From NCBI GenBank assembly GCA_003168255.1, contig PMSU01000036.1, positions 62,001-126,000 of the forward strand: a stretch of 64,000 nucleotides of DNA. Direction: 5' to 3'. The notes below the pieces were generated by a model, which saw only the letters and a list, made by a program, of their open reading frames with translations, had not been told where the DNA came from and made no database searches. Positions 8,301 through 18,100 of the stretch are shown piece by piece. Position 1 is the first letter of the stretch, and each line of letters opens with the position of its first letter. The translations under genes and the position numbers were made by a program. The stretch is from Actinomycetota bacterium. GTDB lineage: Bacteria > Actinomycetota > Actinomycetes > Streptosporangiales > Streptosporangiaceae.

Positions 8301-9563
8301 GGCCAGGATGTCCAGGTCGAACTTGGCCGCGTTGATGCCCACGATCAGGTCGGTGCTGCCGAACTCGACGCCTGCCACGCTGACCGGGGCGGCGTCGCGT
8401 TCGGCGTAGGTCAGCGCGATCTGAAAAACCGGGGCGCGGCTCGGGTCGCGCTGCGCCGCCGTCGCCTCCACCAGCTTGCCGAACGGCAGATCCTGATGAG
8501 CGTAGGCATCGATCGTGGCCGCCCTGACTCGCGCCAGCAGCTCGGTGAACGCCGGATCCCCGGACAGATCGGTGCGGATCGGCAGCGTGCTGACCAGGAA
8601 GCCGATCAGCGGCGCGAGCTCGGGCCTGCTGCGGTTCGCGCTGAAGGAGCCCACGACGAGGTCGGTCTGCCCGGTGTAGCGGTGCAGCAGGGCCAGCAAT
8701 GCGGCCATCAGGGTGACATTCAGCGTCGTGCCCGCCTGGCGGCTGACCTCTGTGAGGTCGCCGAGCAGGCCGGAGTCTGTCATGTGCTGGGCGAGGCCGC
8801 CGTCGAAGTCTTCGAGGACGGGGCGCGGCCGGTCGGTCGGCAGCTGCACGGTCTCGAAGCCCTTCATCACTCCCCGCCAGTACGCCTCGAGCTCCGCTAG
8901 CGTGCTGCCCTGCAAGCGGTCACGTTCCCACAGCGCGTAATCGGCGAACTGCACCGGCAGTGCGGCCAGGCCGGCCGGCTCACCGCCGGCCTCCTGCCGG
9001 TAGAGCGCCGCAAGCTCCCGCACGAACACCCCGGCGGACCAGCCGTCGAACACCGTGTGATGAACGACAAGCAGCAGCACGTGCTCGTCATCGGCCATCC
9101 GCAGCAGCCAGATCCGCAGCAGCGGGCCTGCCGCCAGCGTGAACGGCCGGAGCGCCTCGATGTCCATGAACTCCCGCAGCTGGATCTGCGCCTTCTCCGG
9201 CTCAAGCCCCGAGAGGTCCACCACCTCAAGGCGCCGAGGCTGCGGCGGGTCAATCACCTGGACCGGGTGGCCGCCGGTGTTCACAACCAGCCGGGTGCGC
9301 ATCGCCTCGTGCCGCGCCACCAGCCCGTCGATCGCGCGCCCCAGGGCACCGGTGTCCAGTGCGCCTGATAGCCGCAGGGCGTTCGGAATGTTATATGTTC
9401 CTCGTCCGGGCGCGATCTTGTCGATGAACCAGAGCTGCTCCTGCCCGTAGGACAACGGCAGGTCGGTGAGCCCGGCGGAGCGCCGCGGGATCTCGCTCGT
9501 CATGTTCTCCCGACCGCGCCGCAACCGTGCCGTCAGCGCCTCCCGCTGGGTATCCGTTAGCAT
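5394..9563 (-). CDS. NRPS, single module C-A-T-TE
   Basis: 1389 residues; ATG at 9563 behind AGGAGGAG. Domains: a short helical N-terminus (MLTDTQREALTARL), condensation domain with intact VVHHTVFDGW, adenylation domain ([50 protein letters not shown]), carrier domain FFDVGGSSLQ, and a thioesterase with AGWSMGG. The specificity positions read by eye against GrsA are D-G-Q-H-G-G-D-V-T-(K), which I do not recognise. Two blocks of in-frame tandem repeat sit inside the thioesterase. It is the last gene of the - strand run. Two of the single modules carry TE domains, so this one may end the assembly line or release a separate fragment. Confidence 0.92.
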   Translation of the reverse strand: MLTDTQREALTARLRRGRENMTSEIPRRSAGLTDLPLSYGQEQLWFIDKIAPGRGTYNIPNALRLSGALDTGALGRAIDGLVARHEAMRTRLVVNTGGHPVQVIDPPQPRRLEVVDLSGLEPEKAQIQLREFMDIEALRPFTLAAGPLLRIWLLRMADDEHVLLLVVHHTVFDGWSAGVFVRELAALYRQEAGGEPAGLAALPVQFADYALWERDRLQGSTLAELEAYWRGVMKGFETVQLPTDRPRPVLEDFDGGLAQHMTDSGLLGDLTEVSRQAGTTLNVTLMAALLALLHRYTGQTDLVVGSFSANRSRPELAPLIGFLVSTLPIRTDLSGDPAFTELLARVRAATIDAYAHQDLPFGKLVEATAAQRDPSRAPVFQIALTYAERDAAPVSVAGVEFGSTDLIVGINAAKFDLDILAEARPDGLWLECSYKTSLFDVGTVRQFLGNFEVLLRGVVADPSMRLSRLPVLTARERHRELAEWNDTAAVFPVTCVHQAFEAQVARTPDGVAAEFEDDHVSYAQLNRQANQVAGWLRTAGVGPEVLVGVCMPASLRRLAALLGIWKAGGGYVPLDPALPPERISFMVADAGLAVLLAENSALARLPETDAAVLLLDAEWAAIGELDAANPAEPASSPENVAYVIYTSGSTGRPKGVVVEHRQAVNFLCGQIEYWQISASDVALQFASLNFDGSVQDTFMPLLSGARLVLAPAQTLHSPPRLAALMRDRRVTIAHLTPPVLSLLGDRQFPDLRTLGVGGEELPSELARRWMRPGLRFVNDYGPTETTVTATAMDLEAGTQLPPPIGLPMPNYQAYVLDPQLNPVPAGVIGELHIGGAGVARGYLNRPELTAHRFIADPLRPGSDARLYKTGDLVRRRPDGTIVFLGRTDHQVKIRGLRIELGEIETVLAAHPAVAQAVVTMVTDRAGEKQLAGYLRAEPGAVADPADLRAHCARTLPGYMIPTHLITVEAFPLNTSGKIDRSALPAPQGGGAAAVVPAAPATLMESILAGLYAAVLNAEAVGADDSFFDVGGSSLQVMRLIDRINTEVGIDVGVRTVLLHPTPRQLAARIDAIRSGAGPSAVGPDSLVELSNGVGELPLFLIHAVSGTVFGYVQLARELAGTFRVYGVQAPGLADADATAVCLADLVSDYTERIRAAQPDGPYRLAGWSMGGVVAFEVARRLEQAGAEVTLLALLDAPFAVPNTDLPGQPQSGQPQSGQPQSGQGQFGQPQLAGQFLADVTHSLGWDTAGMPDPTSSTEAEQLGWLAGRLASGAEDTASGAEDTASGAEDTASAAGHREVSARLKRRFDVFQAHHRMLAGYRPAGPAVRAPTLIVSADDSLNAPAREHWPLVLGGPVATLRISADHYTFLQPPLVAEVGTAILKGAAPLD
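5688..5758 (-). repeat. 21-base tandem repeat in the thioesterase domain
   Basis: About three and a half copies of a 21-base unit (ggaggccgtgtcttcggcg plus cc on the + strand) encode the heptad GAEDTAS repeated. It lies between the GWSMG nucleophile region and the C-terminal part of the TE, where lid segments occur in this fold. Confidence 0.85.
5880..5945 (-). repeat. 15-base tandem repeat in the thioesterase domain
   Basis: Copies of tggccggactgcggc encode GQPQS repeated three times, with diverged flanking copies, closely upstream in the protein of the GAEDTAS heptads. Confidence 0.85.
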
Positions 9564-9579
9564 TTCCGCTCCTCCTGGC

Positions 9580-10890
9580 TTACGCCGGGTCGTCGTCAGA
9601 CCGAGGCCTCGACGGCATCTCGGTAAGCCGGAAGATCGGCGAGAAGAAGATCCAGATCATCGGGGCGGTCAGCACGAGCACCGACACCACCATCGCGGAC
9701 CATAGGCCCATGGTGTCGCCGAGCAGTCCGCCGGCGATCGCCCCCACCGGCAGCGCGCCAAACAACAGCATCCGGTATGTCGCGTTCATCCGGGCCAGTA
9801 CCCGCGGCGGCGTGAGTGCCTGCCGCATCGTGATGGTGTTCACGTTCCAGATCGAGATGCCGTATCCGTGGCCGAACCATGACGCGATGAGCAGGACCAT
9901 CGCGACCAGGCCGGCGTTGCGCGGTATCAGCAGCAGGAGAGGTGAGGCGGACACGGCGACGATGCAGACCGCCAGGGTGCGGCCGAGCCCGAGGGCCTTC
10001 CCGATGCGGCTGGCCAGCAGCGCGCCGAACAGGGCGCCGACCGCAAGAGCCCCCACGGAGATGCCCAGCTTGAAGGGGCTCAGGTGGAGCGACCTGATCG
10101 CGTACACCGTGTAGATCGTGGAAGTCGCGCCGAAGCCGACGTTGAGCACCGCGGACTGGGCGAGCAGCGCTCGCAGCAGTTTGCTGCCGTAAACCGCGTG
10201 GAACCCCTCGGCGATCTGGCGGCGGATCGAGGGACGCTGCGCTGGCACTTCAGGCTGTAGCTCAGGCTTCCTGATGGTGATCAGGCCGAACGCGGAAAAA
10301 AGGTACGAGACCGCATCCACCGACAGCGTGACCGGCGCGGTGATCAGGCCTATCAGCAGCCCGGCGATGCCGGGGCCTGCGATGCCCGCGACCGCGAAGC
10401 TGGCCTGGAGCTTGCTGTTGCTGTCGGGTAGGTGCCGCCGCTCCACCAGGAAGGGCACGTACGACAGCGCGCCGACGTCGAAGACCACCGACAGTGAGCC
10501 GGCCAGCGTGGTCACCACATAGAGCAGGCCGATAGACAGCCAGCCGGTCGCTGACGCGAGCGGCACCAGGCCGATCAGGACGGCGTTGCTGAGCGAGCAC
10601 GCGATGAGCACGGGCCGGCGGCGCCTGCGGTCGAGCCAGACCCCCGCGAACAGCGCGACGACGATCACCGGCACGAAGCGCAGCGCATTGATCACCCCGA
10701 CCTGGAGCACCGTGGCGTTGAGGGTGAGGATGGCCACCAGCGGCATCGCGAACTGGGTGACCTGCGTGCCGATCAGCGACACCGTCTCCCCGGCCCACAG
10801 CTTGACGAAATCGGTGTTGCCGAAGACGCCGTCACCCCTGCCGGGCGTCCCGGTGCCAGGCTCGGCCTTCGCGATCTGGTCAGAAGCCAT
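9580..10890 (-). CDS. MFS exporter, EntS-like (first copy)
   Basis: 436 residues starting MASDQ. About twelve hydrophobic segments, the loop GVWLDRRRRRPVL between TM2 and TM3, and SYVPFLVERRHLP match the MFS_3/EntS group, which exports siderophores and peptides. It is flanked by NRPS genes on the same strand (16 bases upstream of one start, 40 bases downstream of another), so it is taken as an exporter or self-resistance pump for the product. It is closely similar along its length to the protein at 21789-23105: both share MASDQ, FVKL-AGE-VSLIGT and [13 protein letters not shown], and so they are paralogs from a duplication. Confidence 0.9.
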   Translation of the reverse strand: MASDQIAKAEPGTGTPGRGDGVFGNTDFVKLWAGETVSLIGTQVTQFAMPLVAILTLNATVLQVGVINALRFVPVIVVALFAGVWLDRRRRRPVLIACSLSNAVLIGLVPLASATGWLSIGLLYVVTTLAGSLSVVFDVGALSYVPFLVERRHLPDSNSKLQASFAVAGIAGPGIAGLLIGLITAPVTLSVDAVSYLFSAFGLITIRKPELQPEVPAQRPSIRRQIAEGFHAVYGSKLLRALLAQSAVLNVGFGATSTIYTVYAIRSLHLSPFKLGISVGALAVGALFGALLASRIGKALGLGRTLAVCIVAVSASPLLLLIPRNAGLVAMVLLIASWFGHGYGISIWNVNTITMRQALTPPRVLARMNATYRMLLFGALPVGAIAGGLLGDTMGLWSAMVVSVLVLTAPMIWIFFSPIFRLTEMPSRPRSDDDPA

Positions 10891-10930
10891 CGCCGGTGCC
10901 TCTCAGGGGAGTTGTGGCCTGGCGGGCCGG

Positions 10931-13900
10931 CTACGCGGAACCAGCATGCCACTTGAGGATCGACGTGCCGACCTCCGTGACGAGCGGCGGCCGCAGGAAG
11001 TTGTAGTGGTCGCCCGGCACGGGCTGCGTGGCGACTGGGCCGCCGAGCACGCGCGGCCAGAGGGCCAGGGCCGGGGCGTTCGGCGAGTCGTCGGCACCGA
11101 TGATCAGCGTCGGCGCCCGCACGACCGGAGCCGTTGGCTGGTATCCGGCGAGAATCTGGATGTGCGCCTGGAAGACGTCGAACCGGCGCTGCAGCTGCGC
11201 GGCAACCGCGCCTGTTTCAGTGCTGCCGCCGCTGCCGCCAGTGCCGCCGCTGCCGCCAGTGCCGCCGCTGCTGCCAGTGCCGGCGGTGCTGGTGCTGGTG
11301 CTGCCGGCGGTGAGGCATTCCGTCAGCCAGGCAAGCTGCTCGGCCGCGTTCGAGGTGGCTGGGTCGGGCAGGCTCGCCGTGTCCAAGCCCAGGCTGTGCG
11401 TCGCGTCGGCCAGGAATCGCCCGGCCAGCTGCGCCTGGGGGGGCGTGTCGGTATCGGGTGTCGCGAACGGTGCATCGAGCAAGACCAGCGACGCGACTCG
11501 CTGGCCGGCCTGTTCCAGCCGCCGGGCGACCTCGAACGCGATCACGCCGCCCATGGACCAGCCCGCCAGCCGGTAGGGGCCAGCTGGCTGGACCGCACGG
11601 ATCCGCTGCGTGTAATCGGACACCAGGCCGGCTAGCGAGTCCGCGGTGGCGCCGTCCTGGCCGAGACCCGGTGCCTCCATGCCATACACCTTGAATACTC
11701 CGGCCAGCTCACTGGCCAGCTGCGCATAGGAGAAGATCGTGCCGCCGACGGCATGGATAAGAAACAGCGGCAGCTCGCCGACACCATTGGCCAGCTCCAC
11801 CAGCGGGCCCGAGCCATCCGCCCGCCGCAGGCCGCTCCTGATGGCGTCAATGCTGGCAGCGAGCTGGCGGGGGGCGGGATGCAGGAAGATCGTGGTGACC
11901 CCGACGTCGACCCCGAGCTCCTTACTGATCATGTCGACCAGCCGCATCACCTGTAGCGAGCTGCCGCCGATGTCGAAGAAGCTGTCGGTCGCGCCGACCT
12001 GCTCCACGTTCAGCACGGCCGCATACAGGCCGGTCAGGACCGTTTCGAGGAAGGTGGCAGGCGCGACGTACCCGGCGGCCGGCGGGGCGTGGCCCGGGGC
12101 CGGCAGCGCGGAACGGTCTATCTTGCCGCTGGTGTTGAGCGGGAAGGCGGCCACGGTGGTCAGGTACGCCGGGATCATGTACGACGGCAGGATGCGCGCG
12201 AGATGGGCTCGCAGCTCTGACGGGCTGGGCTCGGTGTCCGGCTCGGCGCGCAGGTAGCCAGCGAGCTGCTTTTCCCCCGCCGGGTCGGTCAGCACGGTGA
12301 CGACCGCCTGGGCGACCGCGGGATGAGCGGCCAGCGCGGTCTCGATCTCGCCAGGCTCGATCCGCAGCCCGCGGATCTTCGCCTGGTCGTCGGTGCGGCC
12401 GAGGAACACGATCGTGCCGTCAGCGCGACGCCGGACCAGATCCCCGGTCTTATACAGCCGGGCCCCAGATCCGGGACGGAACGGGTCAGGGATGAACCGC
12501 TCCTTCGTCAGTTCCGGCCGGTTCAGGTAGCCGCGGGCCACGCTGGCCCCGCCGATGTGCAGCTCCCCGATCACCCCGGCCGGCACCGGGTTCAGCTGCT
12601 CGTCCAGCACGTACGCCTGGTAGTTGGGCAGCGGCAGCCCGATCGGCGGGGGCAGCTGGGTGCCGGCGTCCAGTTCCATGCAGAGCGCGGTGACGGTGGC
12701 CTCGGTCGGGCCGTATTCGTTGGTGAACCGCAGGCCAGGACGCAGCCAGCGGCAGGCCAGCTCCGACGGCAGCCCCTCGCCCCCGGAGCTGAGCCAGCGC
12801 AGATCTGGGAACTGCCTGTCACCCAGGAGGCTGAGCACCGGCGGGGTCAGCAGGACGATCGTGACGCGGCGGTCCCGGATCAGCGCGGCCAGTCGCGGCG
12901 GGGACTGTAGCGTCTGCGCCGAGGCCAGCACCACCCGCGCTCCGCACAGCAGCGGCATGAACAGGTCCTGCACGGACGGGTCGAAGCTCAGCGAGTGGGA
13001 CGCGAGCACCGCATCCTGCGCGTCGACGTGCCAGCGCCTGATCTGGCCGCGCAGGAAGTTGCTCACCTGGCGGTGCTCCACCACCACCCCCTTCGGGCGC
13101 CCGGTCGACCCCGACGTGTAGATCACATAGGCGACGTTCGCCGGGGTAATGGCCGAGTCCGCCAGGTCGCTGTCGTCCAGCTCGCTGACCGCCGCCCACT
13201 CGGCGTCGAGCGACAGCAGCGCCGCCTGCGGCTCGGTGAGCCTGCCCAGGGTCGCATCGTCGGCCAGCATCACCGCCATGCCCGCGTCGGCCATCATGAA
13301 CGACATCCGCTCCGCGGGCAGCGCCGGATCCAGCGGCACGTACCCGCCGCCGGCCTTCCAGATTCCCAGCAGCGCGGCGAGCCTGCGCAGCGAGGCGTGC
13401 ATGCACACGCCCACTAGCACCTCAGGACCGACGCCCGCCGCGCGCAGCCGCCGGGCGACCTGATTGGCCTGCCGGTTCAGCTGCGCATACGACACCCGCT
13501 CACCCTCGAACTCTGCTGCCACGCCGTCGGGGGTACGCGCGGCCTGAGCCTCAAACCCCTGATGCACGCACGTCACAGGAAACACCGCGGCCGTGTCGTT
13601 CCACTCGGCCAACTCCTGGTGCAGCTCGCGGGCTGTCAGCACCGGCAGCCGCGACAACCGCGCCGACGGATCCGCCACCGCCCCCCGCAGCAGAACCTCA
13701 AAGTTCCCCAGCAGCCGCCGGATCGTCGCTGCGTCAAACAACGCCGACGTGTACGTGGCCTCCAGCCACAGCCCGTCGCTGCGCGCCTCCGCCAGCAGGT
13801 CCAGGTCGAACTTGGCCGTGTCGGCGTCGCTGAGCTTGCCGGCCAGCCCGAACGTGACGCCTGCCGCGGGTACCTCCAGGTCCGGCACGCCTGCCAGGCT

Positions 13901-15079
13901 GAACGTGACCTGCATGACGGGGGGGCGGCTGGCCTCACGCTCGACGCGTAGCGTCTCGACGATCTTGCCGAACGGAAGGTCCTGGTGCGCGTAGGCACCT
14001 ACCGTGGCGTCGCGTACCCGGCCGAGCAGCTCGGTGAACGCCGGGTCCCCGGACAGGTCGCAGCGGATCGGCAGCGTGTTCACCAGGAAGCCGATCAGGG
14101 GTTCGAGCACGGCTCGGCTGCGGTTGGCGGTGCTCGTGCCGGCCACCAGGTCTGTCTGCCCGGTATAGCGGTGCAGGAGCGCCTGGAACGCCGCCATCAG
14201 GGTGACGAACAGCGTCGTGCCCTCGCGGTGGCTCAGCTCGTGCAGGCCCTGGAGCAGTTCCACCGGGAGCGACCGGGTTTCCTGACTGCCATCGAAGGTA
14301 TCCACGGATGGGCGGGGCCGGTCGGTGGGCAACCGCAGGAGCTCGAAACCGTCCAGCGCGTCGCGCCAGTACGTCTCGAGCTCCGCCAGCATGCTGCCCT
14401 GGAGCCGCTGCCGCTCCCACAACGCGTAGTCGGCGAACTGCACCGGCAGCTCGGCCAGGCCGGACGGCTCACCGGTGACCGCCGCGGCATACAGCGCCGC
14501 CAGGTCTTGCAGCAGCACCCCGGCCGAGAAGCCGTCGAAGACGGCGTGGTGGACCGTGACCAGCAGCACGTGGTCGTCGGCGGCCAGCCTGACCAGGTAC
14601 GCGCGTAGCAGTGGCCCCGCCGCCAGGTCGAACGGGCGCCGCAACTCGTCGGCGGCCAGCCTGATCAGCCGCGGCCAGGCCTCGTCTGGGCCGGCGCCGC
14701 TGTAGTCGAGCATCTCGACGATGTCGCGCGGTGGCGGGCCGACCAGCTGCACCGGGCGGCTGCGCTCGCCGGAGACCAGCCGGGTGCGCAGCGCTTCGTG
14801 CCGGGCGAGCAGGCCGTCCATGGCCTGGCTCAGTGCCTCGGCGTCGAGCTGTCCGCGGATCCGGACCGGGCAGGGCACGTTATAGGTTGACCGGCCGGGC
14901 GCGAACCGGTCAAGGAACCACAGCTGCTCCTGGCCGAACGTCGCTGGCGGGTTCACCGTGCCCGCGGGACGCCGGGTGATGCGGCCGGCCGGATTGGCCG
15001 CACGGTCGCCACCTGGATTTGCCGCACGGTCGCGGCGCAGCCGCGCCGCTAGCACCGCCCGCTGGGATTCCGACAACAT
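10931..15079 (-). CDS. NRPS, single module C-A-T-TE
   Basis: 1382 residues; ATG at 15079 behind GGAGAAGCGGAG. Domains: helical N-terminus, condensation domain with VTVHHAVFDGF, adenylation domain (YTSGSTGRPKG, NEYGPTEAT, YKTGDLVRR), carrier FFDIGGSSLQ, and a type I thioesterase with AGWSMGG. Specificity positions by eye are D-P-Q-L-S-G-E-V-T-(K); no confident amino acid can be named. It is the closest relative in the window of the NRPS at 5394-9563, with the same domain order and very similar TE. A Gly/Ser/Thr repeat sits in the TE. Forty-two bases separate its start from the stop of the preceding NRPS gene. Confidence 0.92.
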   Translation of the reverse strand: MLSESQRAVLAARLRRDRAANPGGDRAANPAGRITRRPAGTVNPPATFGQEQLWFLDRFAPGRSTYNVPCPVRIRGQLDAEALSQAMDGLLARHEALRTRLVSGERSRPVQLVGPPPRDIVEMLDYSGAGPDEAWPRLIRLAADELRRPFDLAAGPLLRAYLVRLAADDHVLLVTVHHAVFDGFSAGVLLQDLAALYAAAVTGEPSGLAELPVQFADYALWERQRLQGSMLAELETYWRDALDGFELLRLPTDRPRPSVDTFDGSQETRSLPVELLQGLHELSHREGTTLFVTLMAAFQALLHRYTGQTDLVAGTSTANRSRAVLEPLIGFLVNTLPIRCDLSGDPAFTELLGRVRDATVGAYAHQDLPFGKIVETLRVEREASRPPVMQVTFSLAGVPDLEVPAAGVTFGLAGKLSDADTAKFDLDLLAEARSDGLWLEATYTSALFDAATIRRLLGNFEVLLRGAVADPSARLSRLPVLTARELHQELAEWNDTAAVFPVTCVHQGFEAQAARTPDGVAAEFEGERVSYAQLNRQANQVARRLRAAGVGPEVLVGVCMHASLRRLAALLGIWKAGGGYVPLDPALPAERMSFMMADAGMAVMLADDATLGRLTEPQAALLSLDAEWAAVSELDDSDLADSAITPANVAYVIYTSGSTGRPKGVVVEHRQVSNFLRGQIRRWHVDAQDAVLASHSLSFDPSVQDLFMPLLCGARVVLASAQTLQSPPRLAALIRDRRVTIVLLTPPVLSLLGDRQFPDLRWLSSGGEGLPSELACRWLRPGLRFTNEYGPTEATVTALCMELDAGTQLPPPIGLPLPNYQAYVLDEQLNPVPAGVIGELHIGGASVARGYLNRPELTKERFIPDPFRPGSGARLYKTGDLVRRRADGTIVFLGRTDDQAKIRGLRIEPGEIETALAAHPAVAQAVVTVLTDPAGEKQLAGYLRAEPDTEPSPSELRAHLARILPSYMIPAYLTTVAAFPLNTSGKIDRSALPAPGHAPPAAGYVAPATFLETVLTGLYAAVLNVEQVGATDSFFDIGGSSLQVMRLVDMISKELGVDVGVTTIFLHPAPRQLAASIDAIRSGLRRADGSGPLVELANGVGELPLFLIHAVGGTIFSYAQLASELAGVFKVYGMEAPGLGQDGATADSLAGLVSDYTQRIRAVQPAGPYRLAGWSMGGVIAFEVARRLEQAGQRVASLVLLDAPFATPDTDTPPQAQLAGRFLADATHSLGLDTASLPDPATSNAAEQLAWLTECLTAGSTSTSTAGTGSSGGTGGSGGTGGSGGSTETGAVAAQLQRRFDVFQAHIQILAGYQPTAPVVRAPTLIIGADDSPNAPALALWPRVLGGPVATQPVPGDHYNFLRPPLVTEVGTSILKWHAGSA
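11217..11280 (-). repeat. 18-base tandem repeat in the thioesterase domain
   Basis: Repeated ctgccgccagtgccgccg on the + strand encodes a GGTGGS-type chain. It occupies the same place in the TE as the GAEDTAS block of the paralogous NRPS, although the two repeat units are unrelated in sequence. Confidence 0.8.
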
Positions 15080-15121
15080 CTCCGCTTCTCCGTCCTGCCT
15101 CGATCTGACGCCTCGCGCTGC

Positions 15122-18100
15122 TTACCCGACCCCGGCCATGGACCTGCCCGGCCCTTCGTCGGTGAGCTGTTCAAGTCCGTCGATGCCATCGGCACCGAGT
15201 TCTTCGTCTTGCAGCCCGTGCTTGTCGCGCAGCAGCGCGGCGAACTGGCGCACGGTGGGAGCCAGGAACACCGACGCCACGTCGACGTCCACGGCAAGCT
15301 CGTCTTGCATCATCGTGATCAAGCGCATGGCCTGGAGGGAGTTGCCGCCGATGTCGAAGAAGCTGTCGGTGGCGCCGGCCTGCCCATGGCCCAGCACGGT
15401 GGCGTACAGGTCGACCAGGACGGTCTCGATCAGCGTGCCGGGCGGCACCCTTTCGGTACCTTCCTGACCGGCCCGCGGTGCGGGCAGCGCGGCCTTGTCG
15501 ATCTTCCCGCTGGCGTTGAGCGGGAACTCGTCCACGAACACCAGGTAGCCGGGGATCATGTAGCCGGGCAGCCGGCTGGCCAGGAGCTGGCGGATCCCCG
15601 CGATGCCCACCTGAGTCCCGGCCCGCACCCGCAGGTAACCGGCCAGCTGCTTGTCCCCGGACGGGTCGGTCAGCACGGTCACCACCGCCTGGGCGATGTC
15701 CGGGCAGGTGGCCAGCGCCGCCTCGATCTCGCCCAGCTCCACCCGCAGCCCGCGGATCTTCACCTGGTCATCGGTGCGCCCGGCGAACACGATGCTGCCA
15801 TCAGGCCGGCGCCGCACCAGATCCCCGGTCTTGTACAGCCGCTGCCCCGGCGCGAACGGGTCGGCGATGAACCGCTCCCTGGTCAGCTCAGGCCGGTTCA
15901 GGTACCCGCGCGCCACCCCAGCCCCGCCGACGTGCAGCTCGCCGAGCACTCCGGCGGGCACCGGGTTCAGCCGCGCGTCCAGCACGTACGCCTGGTAGTT
16001 CGGCCAGTTCGGCAGCCCGATCGGCGGCGGGAACACGTCGCCGTCCAGCTCGTGGTAGGTCGCGATGACCGTCGCCTCGGTCGGGCCGTAGGCGTTCACG
16101 AAGCGCAGGCCGGGACGCACCCACTGGCGGGCCACCTCCGACGGCAGTTCCTCACCGCCGGTCATCAGCACCCGCAGACCGGGGAACTGCTCACCGGCCA
16201 GCAGGCTGAGCACCGCCGGCGGAAGCAGCGTGAACGTCACCCCCCTCTCGCGCATCAGCGCGGCCAGCCGCGGCGGCGAGTGCAGCGTCTGCGCCGCGGC
16301 CAGCACCACCCGCGCCCCGGCCAGCAGGGCAAGGAACATGTCCATCACCGATGCGTCGAAAGTGAACGAGCCGAACTGGAGCACCACATCCGACGCGCCG
16401 ACGTCCCAGTTCCGCACCAGGCCCCGCAGGAAGTTGGCGGCGTGCTGGTGCTCCACCACCACGCCCTTGGGCTCACCCGTCGACCCCGAGGTGTAGATCA
16501 CATACGCCACATTCGACGGCTTCACCCCGGTACCAGCCAGGTTCCCGCCATCAAGACCCGAGATCTGCTCCCACTCCCGGTCCAGCGACACCACCGTCAC
16601 CGGCCCGCCGCCCGGCCCGCCGCCCGGCACGCTGCCCGCGCTCGCATCATCGCTCAGCACCACCGGCATCCCGGTATCGGCCACCATGAACCCCAGCCGC
16701 TCAGCCGGCAGCCCCGGATCCAGCGGCACATACCCCCCGCCGGCCTTCCACACCCCCAGCAGCGCCGCCAGCCGCCGCAACCCCGACCGCATGCACACCC
16801 CGACCAGCACCTCAGGGCCCGCCCCCGCCGCCCGCAGCCGCCGCGCGATCCGGTTCGCCTGCCGGTTCAGCTCGCCATACGACACCCGCTCGTCCTCGAA
16901 CTCCGCCGCCACCGCATCGGGAGTCCGCACCACCTGCGCCTCGAAGCCCTCATGCACGCACACCACCGGCAGCTCCGCCGCCGTGTCGTTCCACTCCGCC
17001 AGTTCCCGGTGCAACTCATCAGCGGTCAGCACCGGCAGCTCCGACAGCCGCGCCGACGGGTCGGCCACCACCCCCCGCAGCAGCACCTCCAGGTTCCCCA
17101 GCAACCGCGACACCGTGCCGGCGTCGAACAAGGCCGGAGCGTACGTGGCCTCCAGCCACAGCCCGTCGCGGCGTGCCTCCGCCAGGATGTCCAGGTCGAA
17201 TTTGGCTGCGTTGATGCCCACGGCCAGGTCGGTGAGGACGAAGTCGACGCCTGCCCCGCGGATGGGGGTGGTGTCACGCTCGGCGTAGGTCATCGCGATC
17301 TGGAAGACCGGGGCGCGGCTGGCGTCCCGTTCCACCCGCAGCGTCTCCACCAGCTTGCCGAACGGCAGATCCTGATGCGCATACGCGCCCGTCGTGGCCT
17401 CCCGCACCCGGGACACCAGCTCGCAGAACGCCGGATCCCCCGACAGATCGCAGCGGATCGGCAGCGTGTTCACCAGAAAGCCGATCAGCGGCACCAGCTC
17501 CGCCCGGCTACGGTTCGCGCTGACCGTGCCCACCACCAGATCCGTCTGGCCCGTGTAGCGGTGCAGCAGCGCCAGCAGCCCGGCCATCAAGGTCACGAAC
17601 AGGGTCGTGCCCTCTTGGCGGCTCAGCTCCCGCAGGCCGTCCAGTAGCTCCAGGCCGGTCATGCGCTGGGCCCGGGCTCCCGCGAAGCTGTCCAGCAGCG
17701 GACGCGGGCGGTCGGCGGGGAACTGCAACGTCTCGAACCCGGCCATCGCCCCGCGCCAGTACGCCTCAAGTCCCTCCAGCGCACCGCTCGCCAGCCGGTT
17801 ACGCTCCCACAGCGCGTAGTCGGCGAACTGCACCGGCAGCTCCGCCAGGCCCGGCGGCTCCCCCGTGACCGCCTCCCCGTAGAGAGCCGCAAGCTCGCCC
17901 GCGAGCACCCTGGCCGACCAGCCGTCGAATACGGCGTGATGCACCACCACCAGCAGCACGTGCTCGCGGTCGGCCAGCCGCAGCAGCGAGGTACGCAGCA
18001 GCGGCCCCGCCGCCAGCGAGAACGGCCGCACCGCCTCGACATCGATGAACTCCCGCAACCCGATCTGCTGCTTGTCCGGTTCCAGGCCTGACAGATCCAC

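Noticed and set aside
15122..17647. Long open frames on the + strand opposite the NRPS genes (up to 812 codons)
   Set aside because: They are antisense shadows of GC-rich codon bias, with His/Arg/Gln-rich composition and no domains.
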